A DNA stretch of 64,000 bases, taken from the NCBI RefSeq assembly GCF_015101885.1, contig NZ_CP062941.1, forward strand, positions 1,674,001 through 1,738,000, read 5' to 3'. This document shows positions 34,791 through 44,397 of the stretch, piece by piece. The notes beneath the pieces were generated by a model. The model was not told the origin of the DNA. It did not search any database and worked only from the letters and a program-made list of their open reading frames with translations. Source of the stretch: Massilia litorea. GTDB taxonomy: Bacteria > Pseudomonadota > Gammaproteobacteria > Burkholderiales > Burkholderiaceae_D. How positions within the stretch are numbered: the first letter of the stretch is position 1; every line of letters starts with the position of its first letter. Position numbers and translations under genes: made by a program.

Positions 34791-35506
34791 GCGCCGGCCC
34801 TCTTCGCCATCGGCGCGTTCAGTTCCTCCAGCTGTTCGACGGTCCCGACATTGACCCAGGGACCGTGATAGATCTCGCCGCCCACGCGTTTCTGTTCGAT
34901 GAACTTGCGCATCAGGGGACCGAATTTCAGGAATTCGCCAGCCTTGATACCGTCGAACATGTCAGGGCGGTAGACCCCGATGCCCGCAAAATTCCACTTC
35001 GGGTCGCCGTCATTGGCCAGCGTGTACATGTCGAGAGCAAAGTCGCCGGTCGGGTTGTGCCACGGGTTCGGCGTCAGGTACAGCCAGGCGATATCGCGTT
35101 GGTCGAACGGGATCGGTTGGCCGACCGCGTCGTTGTCGGGCAGGGCCTCGAGCGCCTGCGAAAAATCGAAGTAGGGCGCGTAGATGTCGCCCGACACGGC
35201 GAGGAAAGGTTCGTCGCCCAGCAGGTGCAGGGCGTTGGCGATGCCGCCCGCCGTTTCCAGCGGCGTCGGCTCGTGCGAATAGACGATGCGCGCGCCATAT
35301 CGGCTGCCGTCGCCGAGTTCTTCCTCGATCATGTGGCCGAGATGCGAATGGTTGATGACAATGTCGACCAGGCCTGCGCGCACCAGATTCAGCACGTGCC
35401 AGGTGATGAGGGGACGGCCGCGCACTTTCAACAGCGGTTTGGGGCAGGTGTCCGTCAATGGACGCATGCGCTCGCCGCGGCCGGCGGCGAAAATCATGGC
35501 TTTCAT
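34787..35506 (-). CDS. murU: N-acetylmuramate-1-phosphate uridylyltransferase MurU
   Basis: A 239-residue nucleotidyltransferase from ATG 35506. The start MKAMIFAAGRGERMRPLTDT and the following PKPLLKV are the sugar-nucleotide pyrophosphorylase signature, with acidic metal ligands in AVSGDIYAP and a C-terminal VNVGTVEQL. It follows amgK by 29 bases; AmgK and MurU together convert recycled MurNAc to UDP-MurNAc without the de novo MurA step, as known in Pseudomonas. The assignment depends partly on this pairing; a generic NDP-sugar pyrophosphorylase is the alternative. Confidence 0.9.
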   Translation of the reverse strand: MKAMIFAAGRGERMRPLTDTCPKPLLKVRGRPLITWHVLNLVRAGLVDIVINHSHLGHMIEEELGDGSRYGARIVYSHEPTPLETAGGIANALHLLGDEPFLAVSGDIYAPYFDFSQALEALPDNDAVGQPIPFDQRDIAWLYLTPNPWHNPTGDFALDMYTLANDGDPKWNFAGIGVYRPDMFDGIKAGEFLKFGPLMRKFIEQKRVGGEIYHGPWVNVGTVEQLEELNAPMAKRAGA

Positions 35507-35535
35507 GGGCTTCCCGGAAAATAAACTGAGTGAGC

Positions 35536-36594
35536 TCAGAAGGTGTAGCCGACCTGCGGCGCCTTGTCCTCGAACGCGTCGAGCAGACGGATCAGCGGCT
35601 TGAGTTCGGTGTAGCGGTTGGCGGTCTTGCGCACGTAGTCCATCACGGTCGGCAAGTCGCCCATGTAGATCGCCTTGCCGTCGCGGTAGTTCAGGCGGCA
35701 GAAGATGCCGAGGATTTTCAGGTGGCGCTGCAGGGCCATGAATTCGAAGTCGCGGTAGAAGGCGTCGATGTCCGGATTGACCGGCAGGCCGACCTGCTTG
35801 GCGCTTTGCCAGTAGCGCACGACCCAGTCCAGCACGATTTCTTCGTCCCACTGGATGTAGGCATCGCGCAGCAGCGAGCCGAGGTCGTAGGTGACCGGGC
35901 CGTAGACGGCGTCCTGGAAGTCGAGCACGCCCGGGTTGCCCTGGTCCAGGAACATCAGGTTACGCGAGTGGAAATCGCGGTGCATGAACACCTGCTGCTG
36001 GGCCAGCACGTTGGCGGTAACCGCCTCGAACACTTTATCCAATTGGGCCTGCTGGGCCTCGGTGAGGGTCACGCCCAGGTGGCGGCCCAGGTACCACTCC
36101 GGGAACAGGTTCATCTCGCGCAGCACGAAGGCGCGGTCGAACTCGGGCAGCACACCCGGCTGGCTGTGCAACTGGAACTTGATCAGGGCGTCGACCGCGT
36201 CCGAATACATGAAGGCGGCGTTGTCGGAATCGAGGCGGGCCAGGTAGGTGGTGGTGCCGAGGTCGGACAGCAGCAGGAAGCCGCGCTCGACGTCGCGCGC
36301 GACGATGGCCGGCACCGTGACGCCGGCCTCGGCCAGCAGTCCCTGCACATGGATAAAGGCGGGCACGTTTTCGCGCTCGGGCGGCGCGTCCATCGCGATC
36401 AGGGTGTCGCCGAGTTTGCCGCGTAGCGCCGGCGCCACATCGAGGCGGAAATAGCGGCGAAAGCTGGCGTCCGACGAGGCCGGGCGGCGCGAACCGACTT
36501 CCACCAGGTCAAGCGAGCTCAGCCATTCGGTAAGGAGCGCGAGGCGCGCGTCCTGCTCGGCGGAAGTGGGGGAGTTTTGATACAAAGAAGACAT
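35536..36594 (-). CDS. amgK: Amino-sugar kinase AmgK (aminoglycoside phosphotransferase fold)
   Basis: A 352-residue kinase from ATG 36594. The catalytic loop MHRDFHSRNLMFL (about residue 215) and metal-binding LDFQDAVYGP (about 237) are the aminoglycoside phosphotransferase motifs. AmgK phosphorylates the anomeric position of MurNAc and GlcNAc recovered from wall turnover. It is divergent from lptD across a 95-base promoter region and precedes murU, the same arrangement known in pseudomonads. Confidence 0.92.
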   Translation of the reverse strand: MSSLYQNSPTSAEQDARLALLTEWLSSLDLVEVGSRRPASSDASFRRYFRLDVAPALRGKLGDTLIAMDAPPERENVPAFIHVQGLLAEAGVTVPAIVARDVERGFLLLSDLGTTTYLARLDSDNAAFMYSDAVDALIKFQLHSQPGVLPEFDRAFVLREMNLFPEWYLGRHLGVTLTEAQQAQLDKVFEAVTANVLAQQQVFMHRDFHSRNLMFLDQGNPGVLDFQDAVYGPVTYDLGSLLRDAYIQWDEEIVLDWVVRYWQSAKQVGLPVNPDIDAFYRDFEFMALQRHLKILGIFCRLNYRDGKAIYMGDLPTVMDYVRKTANRYTELKPLIRLLDAFEDKAPQVGYTF

Positions 36595-36689
36595 GGAACG
36601 TCCAGCGGAAACCGGTTGAGGGGGACAATTCCCATATAATAAGGGATTCAATCCAAAAAATCGCCCTTTATGGTGCTGCCACAGATTCC

Positions 36690-38915
36690 ATGAGCTGGTT
36701 TACGGCCCTACCATTCCCGCGGCGGCGGGCAGTTGCCCTGTCCGCCCTCGTCACCGTGGCCTCGGGGCCCTTGCACGCGCAAGTCGCGCCGCCCGCGCCC
36801 CATCCCGACGAACAAGACCTTCCCGTTACCGTTCAGGCCGAGGAAATCGGCGGCCGTCCGGACCGCGAAATCAACCTCAATCGCAACGTCGAGATCACGC
36901 GCGGCCAGACCAGACTGACGGCCGACACTGCCTGCTATCGGCTGGTCGAGGACGAAGTCACGGCCGAAGGTAAAGTCAACATGTGGCGTTTCGGCGACCG
37001 CTACCAGGGCGACGCCCTGCAGCTGAATATGTCGACCGGGCGCGGCTGGGTGCTCCATCCCCAGTACAAGCTGCAGGTGAACAATGCGCAAGGTCACGCC
37101 GACCGCATCGACTTGCTGGGCGAAGACCAGGCCCTGGTCGCGGACGGCACCTACAGCACCTGCGAAGGACCCGATCCGGACTGGTACCTGAAGGCGAGCA
37201 CGCTGCGCCTCGATTCGGGGCGCGACGTCGGCACCGCGGGCAAGACCATCATCTATTTCAAGGACGTGCCGATCCTGGGCACGCCGGCGATGTCGTTCTC
37301 GCTCTCGGGCGCGCGCCGTTCGGGCTGGTTGCCGCCTTCGGTCGGCTTCGGCTCGAAGGGCAAGTTCGAGTTCATGGTGCCGTATTACTTCAATATCGCG
37401 CCGAACCGCGATTTGACGGTGTTCCCGCGCGTCATGTCCGACCGCGGCCTGCAGCTGGGCGCCACCGCCCGCTACCTCGGCCAGACGGAGCGCGGGCCGT
37501 ACGCCGGCGAGACCCATGTCGAAGGCCTGCTCAACGACCGGATCACGAAGACCAACCGCTGGCTGGTCAACTCGACCCATAACCAGACGCTGGCGCCGGG
37601 CTGGACCTACGGCTGGAACCTGCACGGTGCGTCGGACGACGAATACCCGAGCGATTTCTCGCGCAACGTCGCGGCCAGCGCCGAACGCCAGCTGGTGCGC
37701 GAGCTGTACACCGGCTACGGCACCCAGTACTGGAGCCTGACCGCACGCGCCCAGAACGTACAAGTGCTGCAGGAGCCGGCGGCGGTGGCCAATCCGGCGC
37801 TGGCGATCCCGCGTCCGTATGACCGCCTGCCGCAGATTAATTTTCACACCGGCCGTTACGATGTGAAAGGTTTCGACTGGGCGATCGACGCCGAAGCGAC
37901 GCGCTTTTCGCATCCCACCTTCGACACCGGCAACCGCCTGCTGGCGGTGTCCCAGGTCAGCTATCCGTTTATCCGCCCGGGCTACTACATCACGCCGAAG
38001 GTGATGCTGCACGCGACCAAGTACAGCATGGAAACCAATACCCGGGGCGCGACCAGCCTGTCGCGCGCGCTGCCGATCTTCTCGGTCGACAGCGGCATGG
38101 TGTTCGAGCGCGATGCCAAGCTGTTCGGCAGCGCCGTGACCCAGACCCTGGAGCCGCGCCTGTTCTATGTGCGCACCCCGTACAAGAACCAGGACGAGTT
38201 CCCGATCTTCGACACCAACGAGGCCGGCTTCAGCTACGCCCAGCTGTTCAGCGAGAACCGCTTTGTCGGCGGCGACCGCGTTTCGGATGCGAACCAGCTC
38301 ACGGCCGCCGTGGTGTCGCGCTTCATCGAGGCCGACGGCGCCGAGCGCCTGCGCATGGCGGTGGGCCAGCGGTTTTACTTTACCGAGCCGCGCGTGCAGA
38401 TGCCGGGCCGCACCCAGGACCGGCAAGGCCGCTCCGACCTGCTGCTGGCGGCGTCGGGCCGCATTGTCAATAACTGGAACTTCGACAGCAGCGTACAATA
38501 CGATGCGACCAGCACCAGCCTGTATAGCCAGAACCATGGCGTGCGCTGGACGCCGGGTCCGATGAAGGTGCTCAATGCCGAATACCGCTACGTGCGCGAC
38601 AGCTTCCGCAATGCCGACGTGTCGGCCCAGTGGCCGCTCTCGAAGCGCTGGTATGGCGTCGGCCGCGTCAGCTATTCGCTGCGCGACCGCAAGGTGATCG
38701 AGAGCCTGGTCGGACTCGAGTACAAGGCCGATTGCTGGATCTTCCGCATGGGCGCGCAGCGCTTCGTGACGGCAGCCCAGGCGACCTCGACGCCGATTTT
38801 CTTCCAGCTCGAGCTCAGCGGCCTGTCGCGACTCGGTTTTGGTACCCCGCTCGAGTCGTTTACGAGGAGTATTCCCGGCTATACGCGGCTGAACAGCAAC
38901 GTCGGCCGACCATAA
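36690..38915 (+). CDS. lptD: LPS-assembly protein LptD
   Basis: A 741-residue outer-membrane protein. A signal peptide ends near residue 30 (PLHAQ). Residues about 45-170 are the periplasmic OstA-like domain (LTADTACYRLVEDEVTAEGK) and the rest is the large barrel ending near residue 735. Cysteines at DTACYR, STCEG and KADCWIF are candidates for the disulfides that mature LptD; the C-terminal pair seen in E. coli is reduced to one Cys here. With LptE (53738) it inserts LPS in the outer leaflet. A TATAAT lies at 36635-36640. surA follows after 86 bases. Confidence 0.95.
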   Translation: MSWFTALPFPRRRAVALSALVTVASGPLHAQVAPPAPHPDEQDLPVTVQAEEIGGRPDREINLNRNVEITRGQTRLTADTACYRLVEDEVTAEGKVNMWRFGDRYQGDALQLNMSTGRGWVLHPQYKLQVNNAQGHADRIDLLGEDQALVADGTYSTCEGPDPDWYLKASTLRLDSGRDVGTAGKTIIYFKDVPILGTPAMSFSLSGARRSGWLPPSVGFGSKGKFEFMVPYYFNIAPNRDLTVFPRVMSDRGLQLGATARYLGQTERGPYAGETHVEGLLNDRITKTNRWLVNSTHNQTLAPGWTYGWNLHGASDDEYPSDFSRNVAASAERQLVRELYTGYGTQYWSLTARAQNVQVLQEPAAVANPALAIPRPYDRLPQINFHTGRYDVKGFDWAIDAEATRFSHPTFDTGNRLLAVSQVSYPFIRPGYYITPKVMLHATKYSMETNTRGATSLSRALPIFSVDSGMVFERDAKLFGSAVTQTLEPRLFYVRTPYKNQDEFPIFDTNEAGFSYAQLFSENRFVGGDRVSDANQLTAAVVSRFIEADGAERLRMAVGQRFYFTEPRVQMPGRTQDRQGRSDLLLAASGRIVNNWNFDSSVQYDATSTSLYSQNHGVRWTPGPMKVLNAEYRYVRDSFRNADVSAQWPLSKRWYGVGRVSYSLRDRKVIESLVGLEYKADCWIFRMGAQRFVTAAQATSTPIFFQLELSGLSRLGFGTPLESFTRSIPGYTRLNSNVGRP

Positions 38916-39001
38916 TAGGGTATCCCAATGAGGTATCCTTCTTGGTGGCGCCCCCGCAGGCGCGCCTCCAAGATCCGAACCACGGATGATTTTTGACCTG
39001 A

Positions 39002-40411
39002 ATGAGTGCTTCCCAGACTATGCGTACTACCCGTTTGCATCACCTTAAGCTCGCAGCAACGCTGCTGTGCGCGCTCACGGCCAACGCCGCCCTGGCACAG
39101 GGTGCCAAGCCCGCGCCTGCAGCGGCGCAAACCACTGCCCCCGGCAGCGGTTTCCTGCCGCCCGCATCGAGCAGCGCCAATGTCATCGATTCGATCCGGG
39201 TCGTCGTCAACGACGAGGTCATCACCCGCAACGAAGTGCGCGACCGCGTCGGCCAGATCGTGCAGCGCCTGCGTTCCCAGAATGCCCAGCTCCCGCCGCA
39301 GGCCGACCTCGAGCGCCAGGTGATCGAAGCGATGGTCGTCGAGCGCGCCCAGCTGCAGCTGGCCAAGGAGATGGGCGTGCGCGTCGACGACCGCACGCTC
39401 GACGCCGCGATCGGCCGCATCGCCGAAGGCCAGAAGATGACAGTGCAGCAGATGCGCAACCAGATGGAAAAGGAAGGCCTGACCTTCGCTGCCTTCCGCG
39501 AAGAAATCCGCGGCGAGATCATGCTGCAGCGCCTGCGCGAGCACGAAGTCGACAGCAAGATCCAGGTCTCCGATGCCGAGGTCGACACCTACCTCGCCGC
39601 CGAAAAAGCCGCCGCCGCCGACCGTGTCGAAATGGACATCGCCCAGATCCTGGTCGGCATCCCGGCCAACGCCACGCCCGAGCAGATCGCCGCCCGCCGC
39701 GCCCGCGCCGACGAAGTCATGCGCCAGCTGCGTACCGGTGCCGACTTCGCCAAGATGGCCGCCACCTATTCGGACGCGCCGGACGCATTGAAGGGCGGCG
39801 CCATCGGCTGGCGCGACCCGGACCGCCTGCCGGAACTGATTTCCGAGCCGCTGCGCAAGCTGAGCCCGGGCCAGGTCACGCCTGTCATCAAGAGCAATAC
39901 CGGTTTCCACATCATCAAGCTGATCGACAAGCGCAACCAGCAAACGGCGCCGGAACAGGCCGCCGTGGTCCAGCAGACCCGCGCGCGCCATATCCTGATC
40001 AAGGCCACGCCGGCCATGCCGGCCGCGCAGGTGAAAGCCAAGCTGGCCGAGCTGCGCGCCAAAATCGTCAACAAGAGCGCCACCTTCGAGGACCTGGCGC
40101 GCCAGAACGGCCAGGACGGTTCGGCCGCCAAGGGCGGCGACCTGGGCTGGCTGCAGCCGGGCGACGTGGTACCGGAATTCGAGACCGCGATGAATGCGCT
40201 GAAGCCGGGCGAACTGTCCGACGTGGTCGAGACGCCGTTCGGCTTCCACCTGATCGAGGTCCTCGAGCGCAAGAGCGAAGACCAGGGCAAGGAACGCGAG
40301 CGCCTGCGCGCACGCCAGGTGATCCGCGAGCGCAAACTCGGTGAAGCCGCCGAGGACTGGGCGCGCGAAGTGCGCGACCGTGCCTACGTCGAGTACCGCG
40401 AAGAGGCATAA
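39002..40411 (+). CDS. surA: Periplasmic chaperone / peptidyl-prolyl isomerase SurA
   Basis: A 469-residue protein; the start at 39002 is used, with ATG 39020 as an alternative. A signal peptide ([17 protein letters not shown]) ends near residue 32. It has the SurA N-terminal domain ([17 protein letters not shown]) and two parvulin domains, at about 210-310 ([23 protein letters not shown]) and about 325-425 ([28 protein letters not shown]). It escorts outer-membrane proteins, including LptD, to the Bam complex. Order lptD-surA-pdxA-rsmA is conserved. Confidence 0.96.
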   Translation: MSASQTMRTTRLHHLKLAATLLCALTANAALAQGAKPAPAAAQTTAPGSGFLPPASSSANVIDSIRVVVNDEVITRNEVRDRVGQIVQRLRSQNAQLPPQADLERQVIEAMVVERAQLQLAKEMGVRVDDRTLDAAIGRIAEGQKMTVQQMRNQMEKEGLTFAAFREEIRGEIMLQRLREHEVDSKIQVSDAEVDTYLAAEKAAAADRVEMDIAQILVGIPANATPEQIAARRARADEVMRQLRTGADFAKMAATYSDAPDALKGGAIGWRDPDRLPELISEPLRKLSPGQVTPVIKSNTGFHIIKLIDKRNQQTAPEQAAVVQQTRARHILIKATPAMPAAQVKAKLAELRAKIVNKSATFEDLARQNGQDGSAAKGGDLGWLQPGDVVPEFETAMNALKPGELSDVVETPFGFHLIEVLERKSEDQGKERERLRARQVIRERKLGEAAEDWAREVRDRAYVEYREEA

Positions 40412-40415
40412 GGCC

Positions 40416-41474
40416 GTGGGTAACACCGTGGCCGCGCCGCAGGCAGTGCGCCCGACCCTGGCAATCACCGTCGGCGAGCCGGCCGGCATCGGGCCCGAGA
40501 TCGCGATCCGGGCCGCCTGGGCGCTACGCGACCAGGCCAATTGCGTGCTGGTGGGCGATGCCGCCTTCCTCGCGCTCACCGCCAGCCTGATCGACCCGGC
40601 CATTCGCCTCGCCGCGCTGTCGACCCAGGCCTTGCGCAACGGCGGCCTGCCGCATTTCGGCCGTGATCGCATCGCCGTGGTCGACGTACCGCTGGCGGCC
40701 CATGTCGTGCCGGGCGTGCTGGACGCGGAAAACGGCCGCGCCGTGCTCGCCACGCTGGACCTCGCGCTCGAGGGAATACAAGCCGGCTGGTTCGAGGCCA
40801 TCGTCACCGCGCCGCTACAGAAAAGCACCATCAACCAGGCCGGCGTCGCCTTTTCCGGGCATACCGAATACCTGGCCGAAAAAACGAACACGCCGCAGGT
40901 CGTCATGATGCTGGCCGGGCAGCCGGCCGGCAGTGAACCCTATCTGCGCGTGGCGCTGGCCACTACCCACCTGCCGCTGCGTGCCGTGGCGGACGCGATC
41001 ACGCAGGACGGCCTGGGCCGCGTCCTCGACATCCTGCACGCCGACCTGCGCGCCAAATTCGGCATCGCTTCCCCCCGCATCCTGGTCACCGGCCTGAATC
41101 CCCACGCCGGAGAAAACGGCTACCTGGGGCGCGAGGAAATCGAGGTCATCGAACCCGCGCTGGCGCAGGCGCAGGCGCGGGGCATCGATGCGCGCGGACC
41201 GTATCCGGCCGATACCCTGTTCCAGCCGAAATACCTGAGCGAGGCCGACTGCGTGCTCGCCATGTACCACGACCAGGGTTTACCCGTGCTCAAGCACGCC
41301 ACCTTCGGGCGCGGCATCAACGTCACGCTCGGCCTGCCCCTGATCCGCACCTCGGTCGACCACGGCACCGCGCTCGACCTGGCCGCCCAGGGCCTGGGCC
41401 TGGCCGACTGCGGCAGCATGGAAGAGGCGATCCGCGCCGCCATGGCGATGGTAATCGCAAGCCGCGCACATTAA
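40416..41474 (+). CDS. pdxA: 4-hydroxythreonine-4-phosphate dehydrogenase PdxA
   Basis: A 352-residue enzyme from GTG 40416, nine bases after an AAGAGG Shine-Dalgarno that lies in the end of surA; other in-frame starts upstream run into surA. Segments [38 protein letters not shown] and [12 protein letters not shown] carry the substrate and metal (His) residues of the family. It oxidises 4-phosphohydroxythreonine in pyridoxal phosphate synthesis. Confidence 0.95.
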   Translation: MGNTVAAPQAVRPTLAITVGEPAGIGPEIAIRAAWALRDQANCVLVGDAAFLALTASLIDPAIRLAALSTQALRNGGLPHFGRDRIAVVDVPLAAHVVPGVLDAENGRAVLATLDLALEGIQAGWFEAIVTAPLQKSTINQAGVAFSGHTEYLAEKTNTPQVVMMLAGQPAGSEPYLRVALATTHLPLRAVADAITQDGLGRVLDILHADLRAKFGIASPRILVTGLNPHAGENGYLGREEIEVIEPALAQAQARGIDARGPYPADTLFQPKYLSEADCVLAMYHDQGLPVLKHATFGRGINVTLGLPLIRTSVDHGTALDLAAQGLGLADCGSMEEAIRAAMAMVIASRAH

Positions 41475-41491
41475 ATCAAACGAAAGCACGA

Positions 41492-42268
41492 ATGAAACAC
41501 GTAGCACGCAAGCGCTTCGGCCAGAATTTTTTGACCGACAAGCTGGTCCTGAACAGCATCATCGAAGCCATCGATCCGCGCCGCGGCGAGGCGATGGTCG
41601 AGATCGGGCCGGGCCTGGCGGCGATGACGGCGCTGCTGATCAAGCAACTCGACCACATGCATGTGGTCGAGCTCGACCGCGACCTGGTGGCGCGCCTGGA
41701 AAAGGCGTTTCCGCCCGAGAAGCTGACCATCCACTCGGGCGACGCCCTGAAATTCGATTACGCGTCCATTCCCGTGCCGGAAGGGCAGAAGCTGCGCATC
41801 GTCGGCAACCTGCCATACAACATCTCGAGCCCGCTGCTGTTCCACCTGGCCGAGTTCGCGCACCTGGTCGAGGACCAGCATTTCATGCTGCAAAAGGAAG
41901 TGGTCGAGCGCATGGTGGCCGAGCCCGGCACCAAGGCGTATGGCCGGCTGTCGGTGATGCTGCAGTGGAGATATGACATGTCGCTGCTGTTCATCGTCCC
42001 GCCGACCGCCTTCGATCCGCCGCCGCAGGTCGAGTCGGCCATCGTGCGCATGGTGCCGACCCGTCGCAAGCTCGCCGTCGACGGCCCGACTCTGGAGGCG
42101 GTGGTGCAGAAGGCCTTCTCGCAGCGTCGCAAGGTGATTCGCAACTGCGTGGCCGGCATGTTCACCGAAGCGCAACTGGTGGAAGCCGGGATCGATCCGG
42201 GCGTGCGGCCGGAAAACGTCAGCCTGGAGCAGTACGTGGCGCTGGCGAATATCTTAAAGCCGGTGTAG
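41492..42268 (+). CDS. rsmA: 16S rRNA dimethyladenosine transferase RsmA (KsgA)
   Basis: A 258-residue methyltransferase that dimethylates two adenines at the 3' end of 16S rRNA. It has KRFGQNFLTDK at the start, the SAM-binding VEIGPGLAAMT, and the catalytic GNLPYNISSP near residue 105. It is last in the lptD operon. The stop TAG (42266-42268) belongs to the left arm of REP pair C, so the gene ends exactly at the repeat. Confidence 0.96.
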   Translation: MKHVARKRFGQNFLTDKLVLNSIIEAIDPRRGEAMVEIGPGLAAMTALLIKQLDHMHVVELDRDLVARLEKAFPPEKLTIHSGDALKFDYASIPVPEGQKLRIVGNLPYNISSPLLFHLAEFAHLVEDQHFMLQKEVVERMVAEPGTKAYGRLSVMLQWRYDMSLLFIVPPTAFDPPPQVESAIVRMVPTRRKLAVDGPTLEAVVQKAFSQRRKVIRNCVAGMFTEAQLVEAGIDPGVRPENVSLEQYVALANILKPV

Positions 42269-42366
42269 GGTGGGCATGCCCACGCGGTGATACGTGGCGG
42301 CAAGATCGCCGAGCACGATAACGGAGCCCGCTCGTATCACCGCGTGGGCTCGAGAGCCCACCCTAC
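42265..42366. repeat. REP-like inverted pair C (arms 42265-42287 and 42340-42366)
   Basis: The left arm has the short core GTGGGC-AT-GCCCAC; the right arm has GTGGGC-TCGAGA-GCCCAC. Both carry GTAG at the outer and CGCGG at the inner end. The left GTAG gives the rsmA stop. The rest of the gap up to 42550 holds a leader for the small secreted protein and no other gene that I can support. Confidence 0.85.
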
Positions 42367-42550
42367 GGTGCACCGCCGTCTCGACCTCATCCTTCTGCAC
42401 CGCACAATCGGCTTTTTGCGCGCTTCATCGCGCGCTTTCCGCGTTTCGTCGCACGCCGATGGAAGCGCAAAGGGCCGCTTGCTAATCTACTCCCATCGAA
42501 AGCCCGAACGCAGACGCAAACGGGCCACCAACCACCGAAGGGAGCCTGAA

Positions 42551-42742
42551 ATGAACGTCCTCAAACACATGGAATCGCTGTTCCTGGTCGCCGCACTCGC
42601 CGTCGTCGGCACCACCTACGCCAGCGCCCAAAGCTACAAGGCGCAAGTGCGCGCCGACTCGATGGTCTCGGTCGGCAGCGAGAAAGTGGCCGTCGTCAAG
42701 GTCAGCGGCAAGCGCCTGCCGGCTGCCACCAAGTTCGGCTGA
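42551..42742 (+). CDS. Small secreted protein of unknown function
   Basis: A 63-residue protein from ATG 42551 with a good Shine-Dalgarno (AAGGGAG, seven bases upstream). A signal peptide ends near residue 26 (TYASAQ), leaving a mature peptide of about 37 basic residues (SYKAQVRADSMVSVGSEKVA onward). No family recognised. It lies alone between the rsmA repeat and the lipoprotein genes transcribed toward it. A real gene is likely because of the ribosome site and signal peptide. Confidence 0.65.
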   Translation: MNVLKHMESLFLVAALAVVGTTYASAQSYKAQVRADSMVSVGSEKVAVVKVSGKRLPAATKFG

Positions 42743-42765
42743 GCCGGCCCCACGAAAACGCGGGC

Positions 42766-42794
42766 AAAAAAAAGCCCGCCGTTGCGGGCGGGCT
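42766..42794 (-). terminator. Intrinsic terminator of the lipoprotein genes
   Basis: AGCCCGCC (42773-42780) pairs with GGCGGGCT (42787-42794). Read on the minus strand the stem is followed by eight T residues (42766-42773), as expected for a terminator of the 42920-44179 lipoprotein genes. Confidence 0.88.
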
Positions 42795-42919
42795 AAATCC
42801 AATTCTTTTCTGAGGAGAGTTGGAGGAGACAGGTGCAATTATGCTGCACCACAACATATACGTCTAATTTTCTTTCAGAATGATCGACATAGGTGTTGTG
42901 AATGTCTCCTTCAGCTTGC

Positions 42920-43567
42920 TCAGCTCGGGTTGTTGACGCAATTGACCGTAATCGTGTCGACTGCGTTGTCACCCATGGTGCCGGCGCCGTTGGTGACGGT
43001 GCAGGTCTGGGTAGCAGGCTGCTTGTACACGGTGACGCCATAGGTCTGGCCAAAGGTCACGACGGCTGGGAACACGAACTTCGTCGGATACGTTCCGTCG
43101 GTACCCTTGGCTATCGTCACCGAACCGCCGGTGCTGCCGTTAATCAATTGCAAGCCATCGCTCGCCAGGCCGGTGATCGTTCCGCCGATCGTATTCGCCA
43201 CCAGCGAGCAGCTGATCACGGCGTTGATCGTCGTCAGGCGACCGGCCGTATCGGCAGTGCCGCCGGCCGGCGTGCAGGTCTGGTGCGCGGGGTTCGTTTT
43301 CACGGTGACGCTGTACGCTTTGCCGTAGTCGACCTCGCCCGGGAAGCTGTAGTTGACGTTCTTGACGTTATTGCCGGCATCCAGGCCCGCCGGCTTGACC
43401 GCCAGGTCGTTCGTCAGGTTGTTCTGAAGGACGAGACCGTCGTACTGCAGGCCGATGACCGTTCCATCTATCGTATAGCTCGAGGTGCCGCCGCCGCAGG
43501 CCGCAAGGCCGGCTGCCAGTGTCAGCGCGCACAGCGCCAGGATCGATTTCTTCAAAATACTCTCCAC
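42920..43567 (-). CDS. Lipoprotein with two internal repeat domains (paralogue of the next gene)
   Basis: A 215-residue protein with a lipoprotein signal peptide (lipobox LAACGGG, Cys 24). The mature part has two related beta-rich domains of about 90 residues. The second contains GGTITGLASDGLQLING and ends with TQTCTVTNGAGTMGDN. Each domain carries a QTC..Cys pair that may form a disulfide. It is of unknown function, possibly a surface or outer-membrane-anchored protein. It lies 9 bases after a paralogous gene with the same plan. An intrinsic terminator follows at 42766. Confidence 0.7.
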   Translation of the reverse strand: MESILKKSILALCALTLAAGLAACGGGTSSYTIDGTVIGLQYDGLVLQNNLTNDLAVKPAGLDAGNNVKNVNYSFPGEVDYGKAYSVTVKTNPAHQTCTPAGGTADTAGRLTTINAVISCSLVANTIGGTITGLASDGLQLINGSTGGSVTIAKGTDGTYPTKFVFPAVVTFGQTYGVTVYKQPATQTCTVTNGAGTMGDNAVDTITVNCVNNPS

Positions 43568-43576
43568 AGGATGTGA

Positions 43577-44179
43577 TTAAGGCGCGGTGCAGGTGACGTC
43601 GACGGTCGCGCCGGCGGTGGTCATCGTGCCGGAGCCGTTCGCGATGGTGCAGGTCTGGCCTTCCGATTTCAGCACGGCCAGGCCGTACACGGCGTCTTCG
43701 GCAATCTCCGTCATCTGGACGGTCGCATCGGTCGGCGCAACCACCTTGCGGTCCGCGCCATTGACGAGTTCCAGGGTGCCCGGGTGCGGGCCGGTGATGC
43801 GGGCCGTCAGCGGATAGGTCTGCAGGGTGCAGACGATGCGCACGGTCGAGACGTTGAAGACCGCCTTGCCGGTACCGGTCCCCTGGACCACCTTGCAGCC
43901 ATCGGTGCCGCCCGGCGTCGACGGCTTCGTATTCGGGGGCGAGGCGACGACCTTCACGTTGTACGTGGAATCGGTTTCGACCAGATCCTTGAACACGAAA
44001 CTGGTCGCGCCGGCAGGAACTTCCAGGCGCGGACCGTCGTTGTTCGTCAGAACCAGACCCGCCTTGGTGTTGCCAACGACGCTGCCGCCGACATACAGAT
44101 TGCCGCTGCTGCCACCGCAGGCGGACAGGCTCAGCGCGCAGGCCAGCGCAAGGCCGGCACGCAGGGGGGAACGAATCAT
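43577..44179 (-). CDS. Lipoprotein paralogue of the 42920 gene
   Basis: A 200-residue protein from ATG 44179. Signal peptide and lipobox LSACGGS (Cys 21). It too has two related segments ending in Cys-rich turns (GGTDGCKVVQGTG, and GQTCTIANGSGTMTTAG, the latter close to QTCTVTNGAGTMG in the neighbour). The pair probably arose by tandem duplication and forms an operon. Function unknown. The 218-base region upstream is divergent with the HAD gene and contains no other gene that I can support. Confidence 0.7.
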   Translation of the reverse strand: MIRSPLRAGLALACALSLSACGGSSGNLYVGGSVVGNTKAGLVLTNNDGPRLEVPAGATSFVFKDLVETDSTYNVKVVASPPNTKPSTPGGTDGCKVVQGTGTGKAVFNVSTVRIVCTLQTYPLTARITGPHPGTLELVNGADRKVVAPTDATVQMTEIAEDAVYGLAVLKSEGQTCTIANGSGTMTTAGATVDVTCTAP

Positions 44180-44397
44180 AATTTCTCCAAAAAAGGGGAG
44201 GGACAAGGCGCGCAACCCGAGGCACCCAGTCGCATGGCAGAAGTTTGCCCATCATTTTAGTGCATTTGACAAGCCTCGGGCTCATTCGGCTTCGTATCAA
44301 GCTGTAACAGCACGCTGCAAGGGTGGGCGCACCGGCGGCGCGTTTGCATTTCGCCGCTGGCCTCGCTATGCTGGGCCTCCATACACGACCGCCGCCG

